Positions 42,862 through 51,505 of a stretch of 64,000 nucleotides of DNA are shown here, one piece after another (position 1 is the stretch's first letter; every line of letters begins with the position of its first letter). Source of the stretch: Microbulbifer celer (lineage in GTDB: Bacteria; Pseudomonadota; Gammaproteobacteria; Pseudomonadales; Cellvibrionaceae); NCBI RefSeq assembly GCF_020991125.1, contig NZ_CP087715.1, positions 4,255,501 through 4,319,500 on the forward strand, given 5' to 3'. Made by a program: the position numbers and the translations under genes. Below the pieces are notes generated by a model that saw only the letters and a list, made by a program, of their open reading frames with translations, was not told the origin of the DNA and ran no database searches.

Positions 42862-43707
42862 ATGCTGACTTACCCTGAAATCGACCCTGTTGCGCTGGCC
42901 ATCGGGCCGCTCAAGATCCACTGGTATGGGCTTATGTATCTGGCGGGCTTCGTCGCCGCCTGGTGGCTCGCCATGCGTCGGGCCGCCAGGCCCTGGTCAC
43001 CGGTGATCAAGTCCGAGGTTGAGGATCTGATTCTGTTCTGCGCCATTGGTGTGGTCGTGGGCGGACGCCTCGGATACATGTTCTTTTATAACTTCCCCGA
43101 GCTGGTTGCCCACCCCCTCAGTCTGTTCAAGGTGTGGGAAGGCGGTATGAGTTTCCATGGTGGCCTGATTGGCGTGATGCTGGCAGCGGCCATCTATGCG
43201 CGTCGTATTGGCACCACCTTCCCGGCCCTGATCGATTTTGTCGCTCCGCTGGTGCCTATTGGTCTCGGCCTGGGTCGAATTGGCAACTTTATCGGGCAAG
43301 AGCTGTGGGGCCGTCAGACCGATGTGCCCTGGGGCATGGTGTTCCCCAAGGATCCGGAACTGCTGGTGCGGCATCCATCGCAGCTGTACCAGGCGTTTCT
43401 GGAGGGGCTGGTACTGTTTGTGGTGCTGTGGCTCTTTTCCAGCAAACCGCGCCCGCGTCTGGCGGTCGGCGGCCTGTTTGTGATGCTGTATGGCATTTTC
43501 CGCTTCCTGGTGGAATTTGTGCGCGAGCCAGACGGCCACATCGGCTTCGATCTCTTCGGCTGGATGACCCGTGGCCAGCTGCTGAGCCTGCCGATGATTG
43601 CCGCCGGCCTGGCTCTCCTGATCTGGAGCTATCGCACGCAACCGCTGCCGGAAGGGCGCAGTGAACAAGTTGAAGACCTGAAATCGGCGAAGGGCGCCAG
43701 TAAATAA
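42862..43707 (+). CDS. lgt: Prolipoprotein diacylglyceryl transferase
   Basis: A 281-residue inner-membrane enzyme that adds diacylglycerol to the lipobox Cys of prolipoproteins, the first step of lipoprotein maturation. About seven helices and the Lgt signature [18 protein letters not shown] (about 136-153) are visible, with SFHGGLIG before it and HPSQLYQ after. The stop overlaps the thyA ATG as TAATG, as in the lgt-thyA order common in gammaproteobacteria. Confidence 0.95.
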   Translation: MLTYPEIDPVALAIGPLKIHWYGLMYLAGFVAAWWLAMRRAARPWSPVIKSEVEDLILFCAIGVVVGGRLGYMFFYNFPELVAHPLSLFKVWEGGMSFHGGLIGVMLAAAIYARRIGTTFPALIDFVAPLVPIGLGLGRIGNFIGQELWGRQTDVPWGMVFPKDPELLVRHPSQLYQAFLEGLVLFVVLWLFSSKPRPRLAVGGLFVMLYGIFRFLVEFVREPDGHIGFDLFGWMTRGQLLSLPMIAAGLALLIWSYRTQPLPEGRSEQVEDLKSAKGASK

Positions 43708-44540
43708 TGAAGCAGTATCTCGATCTAATGCGCCATGTGCGCGACAACGGCACCCTCAAAAGCGACCGCACCGGTACCGGCACCCGCAGCGTGTTCGGCT
43801 ACCAGATGCGCTTTGATCTGGCGCAGGGGTTTCCGCTGGTAACCACCAAGAAGTGTCATTTGCGCTCCATCATTCACGAGCTGCTGTGGTTCCTGAAGGG
43901 CGATACCAACATTGCCTACCTCAAGGAGCACGGTGTGCGGATCTGGGACGAGTGGGCCAGCGAGGACGGTGATCTGGGGCCGGTGTACGGTTATCAGTGG
44001 CGCTCGTGGCCAACGCCGGACGGCCGCCATATTGATCAGATCAGCGAGTTGGTTCAGCAGATCAAAACCCGCCCGGATTCCCGGCGCCTGATCGTCAGTG
44101 CCTGGAACCCGGCGGACCTGCCGGATGAGGGGGGCTCCCCATCGGACAACGCCCGCGCCGGTAAAATGGCCCTGGCGCCCTGTCACGCCTTGTTCCAGTT
44201 CTATGTGGCAGACGGCAAGCTGTCCTGCCAGTTGTACCAGCGCAGTGCGGATATCTTTCTCGGGGTGCCGTTCAATATCGCTTCTTACAGCCTGTTGACC
44301 CTGATGATTGCCCAGGTGTGCGGTCTGGAGCCCGGCGATTTCGTGCATACCTTCGGCGATGCCCACCTGTATTCCAACCACTCTGAGCAGGTAGAGCTGC
44401 AACTGTCCCGCGAGCCCCACCCGCTGCCGCAGATGCGCCTCAATCCCGAGGTGACGGACCTGTTCGAGTTCCGCTTTGAAGACTTCGATCTGCAGGGTTA
44501 CGAAGCGCATCCGCATATCCCGGCACCGGTGGCGGTCTGA
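43707..44540 (+). CDS. thyA: Thymidylate synthase
   Basis: A 277-residue enzyme making dTMP from dUMP with methylene-tetrahydrofolate. The active-site Cys is in [10 protein letters not shown], with [20 protein letters not shown] and [12 protein letters not shown] as further signatures. The chain has the ~12-residue insert ([14 protein letters not shown]) that separates some proteobacterial forms from E. coli (264). It overlaps lgt at its start and folA at its end (TGATGG), so dihydrofolate made here is recycled by the next gene product. Confidence 0.96.
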   Translation: MKQYLDLMRHVRDNGTLKSDRTGTGTRSVFGYQMRFDLAQGFPLVTTKKCHLRSIIHELLWFLKGDTNIAYLKEHGVRIWDEWASEDGDLGPVYGYQWRSWPTPDGRHIDQISELVQQIKTRPDSRRLIVSAWNPADLPDEGGSPSDNARAGKMALAPCHALFQFYVADGKLSCQLYQRSADIFLGVPFNIASYSLLTLMIAQVCGLEPGDFVHTFGDAHLYSNHSEQVELQLSREPHPLPQMRLNPEVTDLFEFRFEDFDLQGYEAHPHIPAPVAV

Positions 44541-45058
44541 TGGTGGCGGAACAGATTCCGGTGGCGATGATCGTCGCCGCCGCCCGCAATGGCGCCATCG
44601 GGCGCGAGAATACCCTGCCATGGAAGATCTCTGGCGATCTGCAGTTCTTCAAGCGCACCACCCTGGGCAAGCCCATCGTCATGGGGCGTAAGACCTTTGA
44701 GTCCATCGGGCGCCCCCTGCCGGGGCGGCGCAATATCGTGATAACCCGCAACCCTGCGTGGCAGGCCGACGGAGTGGATGCCGTGACCTCCCTGGATCAG
44801 GCCCTGGAACTTGCGGCCGAAGTGGCCAAAAAGGAGGGGGCTGATGAAATTATGGTGATCGGTGGGGCGCAGATCTACCGCCAGGCCATGCCCCTGGCAC
44901 GGCGCTTGTATGTGACCGAAGTTGAGGCTGAGGTCGACGGGGATGCCCACTTCCCGGCGCTGGATGAAAGCTGGAAAGAGGTGAGTCGGGACTGTTACCC
45001 GGCCTCGGAAAAGGATGAATACAACTACTGCTTAGTTCAGTACGACAGGTTTTTTTAA
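44540..45058 (+). CDS. folA: Dihydrofolate reductase
   Basis: A 172-residue NADPH-dependent enzyme regenerating tetrahydrofolate. AMIVAAARNGAIGRENTLPW starts the fold, GDLQFFKR holds the catalytic Asp, and GRKTFESIGRPLPGRRNIV and VIGGAQIY follow. It ends the lgt-thyA-folA chain; the stop is followed by a run of T. Target of trimethoprim. Confidence 0.96.
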   Translation: MVAEQIPVAMIVAAARNGAIGRENTLPWKISGDLQFFKRTTLGKPIVMGRKTFESIGRPLPGRRNIVITRNPAWQADGVDAVTSLDQALELAAEVAKKEGADEIMVIGGAQIYRQAMPLARRLYVTEVEAEVDGDAHFPALDESWKEVSRDCYPASEKDEYNYCLVQYDRFF

Positions 45059-45330
45059 AAACAAATTGACCAAAATTTACTCTTTCAGGTAGATTTGATC
45101 ATTAGTTGCACAGCGTTGGACGCCGCAAATGTGTGCATGCAACCCGAAGGTGTTACCTCGGTGTTACCGTGCTACTCAGGGTGTCCGGCGCGGACATTCC
45201 GCATTTGAATAATCAATTCGGCTGTTTACAATGTGCGGCTCTTAGCTGTCTTCAAACCAAAAACTACCGCGTTGTGGCAGCTAAACCATCGCGACCATGT
45301 TGTGAAATATTGAACCCACTGGGGGGTCTA

Positions 45331-46113
45331 ATGAAAACCAAGCGATTCATGGCTGTGGCGCTGACCACTGCGCTGTCTGCCGGCGCACTGTACGGTAGCG
45401 TAGCCACTGCGGATACACTGGATACCGTTCTCAAGGTTGGCGAGCAGAAAACGACTGCTGCAACTGCATCTCAAAAGCGCATCGACAAGATTGCCCAAGA
45501 GACCACCGATCTGCTCCAGCAGTTCAAAGTGGTCAATAAGGAAATCGACGGCCTGCGCGTCTACAACCGTCAGCTCGAAAAGCAGCTGGCTAACCAGCTG
45601 GCTGTGATCAAGGACCTCGATGAGTCTATTGATGGCGTAACCGTGATCGAGCGTCAGATTCAACCGCTGATCCTGCGCATGCTGGATGGCCTGGAGCAGT
45701 TCATCGAACTGGATATGCCGTTCAAACTGGCCGAGCGCAAAGAAAACCTCGAAGGTGTTAAGAGCACCATGGACCGTTCCGACGTAACCGTTGCGGAGAA
45801 ATTCCGTCAGGTTCTGGAACTGTACAACTTCGAAGCGGAATACGCGCGCAAGATTGACAGTTACTCCGACACCCTGAACGTGAACGGTCAGGACCGCGAA
45901 GTCAACGTACTGCAGATCGGCCGTATCGCCCTGGTCGCACAGACCACCGACTCCAAGATCTCCCTGGCTTACGACAAAGACCAGAAAGCCTGGGTTGAAG
46001 TCGATGGCGGTGAATACCGTCGCGCCATCATGCAGGGCCTGAAAATCGCCAAGAAACAGGCCACCACCGACATCATGACTATGCCGATCCCGGCTCCGGA
46101 GGCAGCGCAATGA
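45331..46113 (+). CDS. DUF3450 periplasmic protein of the TonB module
   Basis: A 260-residue secreted coiled-coil protein. Signal peptide MKTKRFMAVALTTALSAGALYGSVATA. The region 20-115 is a long heptad-rich helix (QTTAATASQKRIDKIAQE... NRQLEKQLANQLAVIKDLDE), then the DUF3450 part. ATG 45331 follows GGGGGG. It is the first gene of the energiser cluster and overlaps the next by four bases (ATGA), as in Vibrio TonB2-type systems. Thought to be a periplasmic accessory. Confidence 0.88.
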   Translation: MKTKRFMAVALTTALSAGALYGSVATADTLDTVLKVGEQKTTAATASQKRIDKIAQETTDLLQQFKVVNKEIDGLRVYNRQLEKQLANQLAVIKDLDESIDGVTVIERQIQPLILRMLDGLEQFIELDMPFKLAERKENLEGVKSTMDRSDVTVAEKFRQVLELYNFEAEYARKIDSYSDTLNVNGQDREVNVLQIGRIALVAQTTDSKISLAYDKDQKAWVEVDGGEYRRAIMQGLKIAKKQATTDIMTMPIPAPEAAQ

Positions 46114-47480
46114 AAACCATCGCCAAACGCGTATTAGCCGTAGCAGCTGCTGGCCTGATCAGCGTTTCCGCTGTCGCCCAGGACGAGAAAGCTACCTCTC
46201 TGGATCAGCTGCTGAAAATGGTTCAGCAGTCCAAGATCGCTGAATCTGCCGAGCACAAAAAGCGCGAAGCAGAATTCCGTCGTCAGAAATCCAATCAGGC
46301 CTCCCTGCTGAGCCAGGCCGAGAACACCCGTGCTTCTGAAGAAGCCCGTTCCGCGGCACTGGAGAAAAAGTACGAAGAGCAGGAGCTGCTGGTTCAACAG
46401 AAGCGTCAGCAGTTGGATGAGCGCATGGGCTCCCTGAACGAACTGTTCGGCCACATGACCTCTACCGCTGGTGACCTGCGTGCGAACCTGGACACTTCTC
46501 TGGTTTCCGCTCAGTACCCGGGTCGCGCTGAGTTCCTCGATCAGCTGATCGATAAAATGAACTCCCAGACCAAACTGCCGACCATCCAGGAAATCGAGCG
46601 TCTGTGGTACGAGCTGCAGCGTGAGACCGTTGAAGCCGGTAAAGTTGTGAAGTTCAACAGCACCGTCATCCTGCCCGACGGCGAACAGGCCGAGCAGGAA
46701 GTGGTTCGTGTAGGTAACTTCAACATCGTTTCCAACGGTAAGTACCTGGAAATGAACGACAACCACAAAATGGCCGAGCTGATCCGTCAGCCGGATGGTA
46801 AGTACCAGAGCATGGCGGCCGACCTGCAGGCGGCTACCAGTGGCTTCACCGCATTCGGTGTTGACCCGACTGGTCCTACCGGTGGTTCTTACCTGAAAGC
46901 CATGATCGCGAGCCCGAGCATCGTAGAGCGCTGGCATCAGGGCAAAATCGTGGGCTACATCATCACTGCGGTGGGTGTGTTCGCGGTACTGCTGGCTATC
47001 TGGCGCCTGATCGTGCTGTCTGGTGTGAATGCCAAGGTCAACTCCCAGCTGCGTTCTTCTACCCCGAACACCAACAACCCGCTGGGTCGTGTTCTGTCCG
47101 TAGCGGAAGAGAACAAAGGTGTTGACGGAGAGACTCTGGAACTGAAGATGGAAGAAGCGGTGCTGAAAGAGCGTCCGGCCATCGAGTCCGGTCTGAACCT
47201 GCTGAAGATCATCGCCATGGTGGCACCGCTGCTGGGTCTGCTGGGTACCGTGACCGGTATGATCATCACCTTCCAGGCCATCACCATCTTCGGCGCGGGC
47301 GATCCCAAGGCTATGGCCGGCGGTATCTCCTCTGCACTGGTGACCACCGTTCTGGGTCTGTGTGTTGCGATTCCGACTGTTCTGCTGCACACCGTGGTTA
47401 ATGGCCGCGCCAAGCGCATCCTGCACATCCTGGACGAACAGAGTGCCGGTATCGTTGCAGAAAACGCTGAGCGTAAATAA
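46110..47480 (+). CDS. MotA/TolQ/ExbB family protein with long periplasmic N-terminus (TtpC-like)
   Basis: A 456-residue protein. A signal peptide (LAVAAAGLISVSAVA) and a coiled-coil periplasmic domain of about 250 residues precede a helix (VGYIITAVGVFAVLLAIWRL, about 277-297) and the ExbB-type channel domain with GLLGTVTGMIITFQAI and GLCVAIPTVLLH. This layout is that of TtpC, the extra protein required by the TonB2 system in vibrios. It overlaps DUF3450 and is followed by a normal ExbB after 14 bases. Confidence 0.9.
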   Translation: MKTIAKRVLAVAAAGLISVSAVAQDEKATSLDQLLKMVQQSKIAESAEHKKREAEFRRQKSNQASLLSQAENTRASEEARSAALEKKYEEQELLVQQKRQQLDERMGSLNELFGHMTSTAGDLRANLDTSLVSAQYPGRAEFLDQLIDKMNSQTKLPTIQEIERLWYELQRETVEAGKVVKFNSTVILPDGEQAEQEVVRVGNFNIVSNGKYLEMNDNHKMAELIRQPDGKYQSMAADLQAATSGFTAFGVDPTGPTGGSYLKAMIASPSIVERWHQGKIVGYIITAVGVFAVLLAIWRLIVLSGVNAKVNSQLRSSTPNTNNPLGRVLSVAEENKGVDGETLELKMEEAVLKERPAIESGLNLLKIIAMVAPLLGLLGTVTGMIITFQAITIFGAGDPKAMAGGISSALVTTVLGLCVAIPTVLLHTVVNGRAKRILHILDEQSAGIVAENAERK

Positions 47481-47494
47481 GAGGAGGCGGCAAC

Positions 47495-48022
47495 ATGCAC
47501 GCATTAAATGACGCATGGGCCGCCGTCAACGCCTTTATGGCGTCGGGCGGGCCAGTACTACTTCTGATCGCCGGCCTGACCTTCTTCATGTGGACGCTGA
47601 TTTTCGAGCGGGTGTTTTACTTCAAGGGCGGCCTGAAGCGTGATGTTCAGGGCGCCGTGGACGCCTGGGAGGCGCGCCCGGAGCGCAAATCCTGGAATGC
47701 ACACCAGATCCGTTATGCGATGATTTCCCGGGTATCCGAGAAGGTTCAGAGCAATATGGACATGATCCAGACCTGCGTTGCCCTCGCGCCGTTGTTCGGC
47801 CTGCTGGGTACCGTATGGGGCATGATCAACGTGTTTGAAGTGCTCGCAATCACCGGCGGTGGTGATGCCAAACAGATGGCCAGTGGTGTATCCATGGCAA
47901 CCATCCCGACTATGGCGGGTATGGTGACTGCGCTTTCGGGCGTATTTGCCAACACCTATGTCACCCGTACTGCCGAGCGTGAAACCCAGCTGCTGGAAGA
48001 CCATCTGACGATGGATCACTGA
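47495..48022 (+). CDS. exbB: ExbB, TonB-system proton channel
   Basis: A 175-residue inner-membrane protein with three helices: VLLLIAGLTFFMWTLIF, then CVALAPLFGLLGTVWGMINVF and MATIPTMAGMVTALSGVFA. It has the MotA/TolQ/ExbB channel motifs and with ExbD uses the proton gradient to drive TonB. GAGGAGG precedes ATG 47495. Confidence 0.93.
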   Translation: MHALNDAWAAVNAFMASGGPVLLLIAGLTFFMWTLIFERVFYFKGGLKRDVQGAVDAWEARPERKSWNAHQIRYAMISRVSEKVQSNMDMIQTCVALAPLFGLLGTVWGMINVFEVLAITGGGDAKQMASGVSMATIPTMAGMVTALSGVFANTYVTRTAERETQLLEDHLTMDH

Positions 48023-48171
48023 CGGCACCACAGAAAAGGCAATCAGCTTGCTGTTTGCCGAGAAGGTTTAGCCAATTGAAGAAGTTCCCGTTATCCGAGG
48101 TTGCTCACTGAGAGTAGCGGGGCTTCACAAGGCCAAATCTCGCTAAGAGCATTTCGCTAGAGAGAGTTGCT

Positions 48172-48573
48172 ATGAGCAAGAAAAAGACTACGGCGGAAGA
48201 AGAAGGGCAAGCGATTGACCTCACGCCCATGCTGGACGTGGTGTTCATCATGCTGATCTTCTTCATCGTCACCGCGACCTTTATCAAGGAGCCGGGTGTC
48301 GATGTACTGAAGCCGGAAGCGACACAGTCTGAACTCAAGACCACCTCTATTCTGGTAGCGGTCAACAACAACGACGAGATCTGGATTGCCAAAGAGAAAG
48401 TGGAAGACCGTCAGGTGAGAAATACCCTGGAACGTCTTCGTGCCGAAAACCCGAAAGGGTGGTTGGTAATTCAGCCGGATAAAGAGGCGAGTATCGAGAA
48501 GGTTGCCCTGATCGCAGATGCGGCCAGGAGAGTCGGTATCGAGAAAGTGTCCGTCGCTACAGAGAAGAGTTAA
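48172..48573 (+). CDS. exbD: ExbD, TonB-system biopolymer transport protein
   Basis: A 133-residue protein with a short cytoplasmic N-terminus, one helix and a periplasmic domain. The key motif is IDLTPMLDVVFIMLIFFIVTA, where the Asp of TPMLDVVF is the proton-carrying residue. A 149-base gap after exbB is larger than the others in the cluster and may hold an RNA processing or internal control site. GAGAGAG precedes the start. Confidence 0.94.
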   Translation: MSKKKTTAEEEGQAIDLTPMLDVVFIMLIFFIVTATFIKEPGVDVLKPEATQSELKTTSILVAVNNNDEIWIAKEKVEDRQVRNTLERLRAENPKGWLVIQPDKEASIEKVALIADAARRVGIEKVSVATEKS

Positions 48574-48578
48574 CTGCT

Positions 48579-49199
48579 ATGAACCCGGTAAGACTATTAG
48601 GGGCGGGTGCGCTGGCGGTAGCCACGACTTTTGCCCTGATCTTCACCATGCATGCGCTGATCGAAGCGAACCTGGGTGCTCCCGAAGAAGAGGAGCCTCT
48701 CAAGGTTGCTGACGTGGTCATGCCTGAGCAGGAGATCGAAACGCAATACGATACCAGGAAGCCGGACAAACCCGAGGAACCCGAGCAGCCGCCGCCCGAT
48801 ATGCCGGAGCCGGAATTTGATGAGCCTGATGTAGATGGCGAAATCAATATGGCTGCGCCGCGAGCGAACGCTGACCTGAACGTCGGTGGTATCGGTGGCT
48901 TTGCCTCCGAAGGTGACTATCTACCGATCGTAAAAGTGCAGCCTCAGTATCCCCGTCGCGCACTGCAGCGTGGTATCGAGGGCTGGGTAATCGTGGAATA
49001 CACGGTGACCAAGAACGGTTCTGTACGGGACCCGCAGGTTGTGGAAGCCTTCACCAAAGATGGCAACCCCACTTCCATCTTCAACCGCGCTGCGGTGAAG
49101 TCGGCCCTGAAGTACAAGTACAAGCCGCGGGTTGTTGATGGCGAGCCGATTGAAGTGCCTGGTGTAAAAACCAAGATCAGCTTCAATATGGCCAACTAA
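48579..49199 (+). CDS. tonB: TonB family energy transducer
   Basis: A 206-residue TonB protein. One N-terminal helix (LGAGALAVATTFALIFTMHAL) spans the inner membrane, a Pro/Glu-rich stretch (KPDKPEEPEQPPPDMPEPEFDEP) crosses the periplasm, and the C-terminal TonB domain (about 115-206) has VQPQYPRRALQRGIEGWVIVEYTVTKNGSV. It starts six bases after exbD. It passes energy to outer-membrane receptors; none of these is encoded in the window. Confidence 0.94.
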   Translation: MNPVRLLGAGALAVATTFALIFTMHALIEANLGAPEEEEPLKVADVVMPEQEIETQYDTRKPDKPEEPEQPPPDMPEPEFDEPDVDGEINMAAPRANADLNVGGIGGFASEGDYLPIVKVQPQYPRRALQRGIEGWVIVEYTVTKNGSVRDPQVVEAFTKDGNPTSIFNRAAVKSALKYKYKPRVVDGEPIEVPGVKTKISFNMAN

Positions 49200-49213
49200 T
49201 ATAGGGGACGCAT

Positions 49214-50551
49214 ATGAACATGACGACCGTGACGAAAGGTTTATCCAAGTTCGTCCTGCGCACGTCCGTGGCGCTGCCCCTGGTGCTGGCCCCGGCGGTA
49301 AGTGTGAGTGTGCTTGAGGCAGTTGGCGTATCCGCGTCATTTGCCCAAGCCAATGCACAGAGCGAAGAGAAAACCCGCAAAGCACCTTCCATGCGCGAAA
49401 GTGCATTCAAGCACCTGGGTAAAGCACAGGAAGCGGCCGATGCCGGTAACTGGCAGGAAGCGTTGGCCGCACTGCGGGAAATGGAAGCGGGTAAAGACAA
49501 GCTGAACGCGTATGAAACCGCGCAGATGTACTACTTCTATGGCTTCGTGAATTACAGCATGGAGCGGTACCCGCAGGCGATCAATTACTACAAACAGGTG
49601 CTGGCGCAAGGGCAGGAAAACCTGCCGGTAGCACTGGAAGTCGGTACCCTGTTGACCATTGCTCAGCTGTACTTCGTTCAGGAAGACTACAAGCAGGCGC
49701 TGGTGTACCTGAACAAGTGGTTCGCACTGTCTGACGACGTTACTGCCGACAAGTACGCCCTGCGGGCTCAGGCCTACCACCAGGTAGGAGAGTCCGGAAA
49801 GGCGATGGCCGATATTACCAAGGCCATCAACATGTACGAGCAGGAAGGCAAGACGCCGAAGGAAAACTGGTTCCAGCTGCAACGCTACTTCTACTACGAG
49901 GATAACGACTACAAAAATGTAGCCAAGGTACTCGAGAAGCTGGTGAAGTATTATCCGAAAGGGGAATACTACAAGCAGCTGGCAGGTATGTACGGTGAGC
50001 TGAAGCGCGAAGACGATATGCTTCACATGATGGAAGCTGCGTACGTTGCCGGTGCTCTGCAGAAAGAGAAAGAGCTGTTGAACATGGCCTATCTCTTTAT
50101 GGGTGCTGAGATGCCTTACAAGGGCGCCAAGGTGATCGACAAGGGCATCAAAGAGAAGAAGATTGAACGCACCTCTAAGAATCTGGAAAGCCTGGCTCAG
50201 GCGTACCAGATGGCTCAAGAGCTGCAGAAATCTATTCCCGAGTTGGAAGCCGCTGCCAGTATGTCTGACAAAGGTGATCTCTACTCTCGTCTGGCCGGTA
50301 TCTACCTGGATCTGGACAAGAACGAGAAAGCCGTCAGCATGGGCTCTAAGGCGCTGCAGAAGGGCGATATCAAACGTCCGGATCAGCTCTACATCGTGCT
50401 GGGGATGGCCAACGCCAACCTGAAAAAGTACGACACCTCGTTGGATTACCTGAAGAAAGCCCTGAAAGACAAACGTTCCGAGAAGTTTGCCCGTCAGTGG
50501 ATCTCCTTTGTGGAAAACGAGAAGAACCGCGCAGAACAGCTGGCAATGTGA
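49214..50551 (+). CDS. Tetratricopeptide repeat protein of the TonB module
   Basis: A 445-residue exported protein, mature part almost entirely helical TPR-like repeats (for example GKAQEAADAGNWQEALAALREM, YEDNDYKNVAKVLEKLVKYYPKGEYY, YSRLAGIYLDLDKNEKAVSMGSKAL). The N-terminus (TSVALPLVLAPAVSVSVLEAVGVSASFAQA) is a signal peptide. TPR proteins end many DUF3450-TtpC-ExbBD-TonB clusters and are thought to be periplasmic scaffolds. It is followed by a strong terminator. Confidence 0.88.
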   Translation: MNMTTVTKGLSKFVLRTSVALPLVLAPAVSVSVLEAVGVSASFAQANAQSEEKTRKAPSMRESAFKHLGKAQEAADAGNWQEALAALREMEAGKDKLNAYETAQMYYFYGFVNYSMERYPQAINYYKQVLAQGQENLPVALEVGTLLTIAQLYFVQEDYKQALVYLNKWFALSDDVTADKYALRAQAYHQVGESGKAMADITKAINMYEQEGKTPKENWFQLQRYFYYEDNDYKNVAKVLEKLVKYYPKGEYYKQLAGMYGELKREDDMLHMMEAAYVAGALQKEKELLNMAYLFMGAEMPYKGAKVIDKGIKEKKIERTSKNLESLAQAYQMAQELQKSIPELEAAASMSDKGDLYSRLAGIYLDLDKNEKAVSMGSKALQKGDIKRPDQLYIVLGMANANLKKYDTSLDYLKKALKDKRSEKFARQWISFVENEKNRAEQLAM

Positions 50552-50573
50552 TTCAGCATTTCTCCGGATTCGA

Positions 50574-50602
50574 AAGGCCGCACACTGTGCGGCCTTTTTT
50601 TT
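50574..50602 (+). terminator. Terminator of the TonB module
   Basis: AAGGCCGCACA and TGTGCGGCCTT pair, followed by a run of eight T. It lies 22 bases after the TPR stop and closes the six-gene operon. Confidence 0.9.
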
Positions 50603-50778
50603 GGCGCTGTTCCGCGTGGTCGAGCCGCCGATACGCATCGGCTAATTCTGAAAATAAATAAGACTTATTTGCAAATACGCCAAAATCAACTAATTATTGA
50701 AAGTAGCTGATCAGCTTTTCCAACCGCACGGTTCGCCGTGTGCTCGATAAACACCTGAAAATAAAAAGGAGAGGTGTT

Positions 50779-51429
50779 ATGGAACAGGCTTATCCGCTGA
50801 ACTCCACCCCCCCTATCTTTATCTCGTCTCGCCCGCTGGCGCTGGCCCGCAGTGGTGCCTTTGCGTTTGGCATTACCGGGCTTCTGCTACTCGGCATGAC
50901 GCAACTGATTGCCACCGACTACCGGGCGCCACCTGAAGAGCTACCGCCAAAAGTGGCGCCAATCCATCTCCCGGATCTGACGCCGACGGTGCAGGAGTCG
51001 CTACCACCGGTTAAACCTCAGGAAATTCCTCCCGCTTTGCAGCCGGTCAGAGTCGAGTCCCGGGTGACTCCGGGAGAGATTCCCACTGGCATCACACCGC
51101 CCGTAGTAGATGACACCGGTCTGGATCCGAGCATCATCAGTGCCGATCCGCTGCCGATCTATAAACCTGCACCGCGTTATCCGCGTCGTGCGCTGTCCCG
51201 TGGTATCGAGGGTTATGTGGTGGTGGAGTTCACCATTACCCCCAGTGGCGGGGTGCGCGATGCCAACGTGGTAGGTGGTTACAAGAATGATGGGGAGCCC
51301 ACCACGGTATTCGATCGCGAGGCCCTGAGAGCGGTAGAGCGCTTCAAATACCGTCCACCACTGTCCGAAGGACGGCCGGTGGAAAAGCGCGGGGTGCGCA
51401 ACCGGATAGTGTTCAAAATGGCGGAATAA
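50779..51429 (+). CDS. Second TonB family protein
   Basis: A 216-residue TonB paralogue: N-terminal helix (AFAFGITGLLLLGMTQLIA, about 28-46), a Pro-rich linker, and a TonB domain (about 125-216) with YKPAPRYPRRALSRGIEGYVVVEFTITPSGGVRD. The C-terminal domain is close to the first TonB, so it is probably a local duplicate, but it has its own ribosome site (AAAGGAGAGG), a 230-base leader and its own terminator. It may serve other receptors or act under a different signal. Confidence 0.92.
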   Translation: MEQAYPLNSTPPIFISSRPLALARSGAFAFGITGLLLLGMTQLIATDYRAPPEELPPKVAPIHLPDLTPTVQESLPPVKPQEIPPALQPVRVESRVTPGEIPTGITPPVVDDTGLDPSIISADPLPIYKPAPRYPRRALSRGIEGYVVVEFTITPSGGVRDANVVGGYKNDGEPTTVFDREALRAVERFKYRPPLSEGRPVEKRGVRNRIVFKMAE

Positions 51430-51448
51430 ATTACCGGGGGCAACAACG

Positions 51449-51477
51449 AAAAGAGCGGGCATTTGCCCGCTCTTTTC
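51449..51477. terminator. Bidirectional terminator, tonB2 and ilvD
   Basis: AAAAGAGCGGGC-ATTT-GCCCGCTCTTTT is a 12-pair stem with A and T flanks, between convergent genes. Confidence 0.88.
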
Positions 51478-51505
51478 TGTTCTCAATCAACTTTTAGCGT
51501 CGAAT

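Noticed and set aside
46134-47516. A 460-codon open frame on the minus strand over the TtpC-like gene
   Set aside because: It lies opposite a conserved ExbB-type gene, has no ribosome site and reads as low-complexity His/Gln/Leu sequence.
49337-50638. A 433-codon minus-strand frame over the TPR gene
   Set aside because: It is the antisense of a clear TPR protein and would cross a strong terminator.
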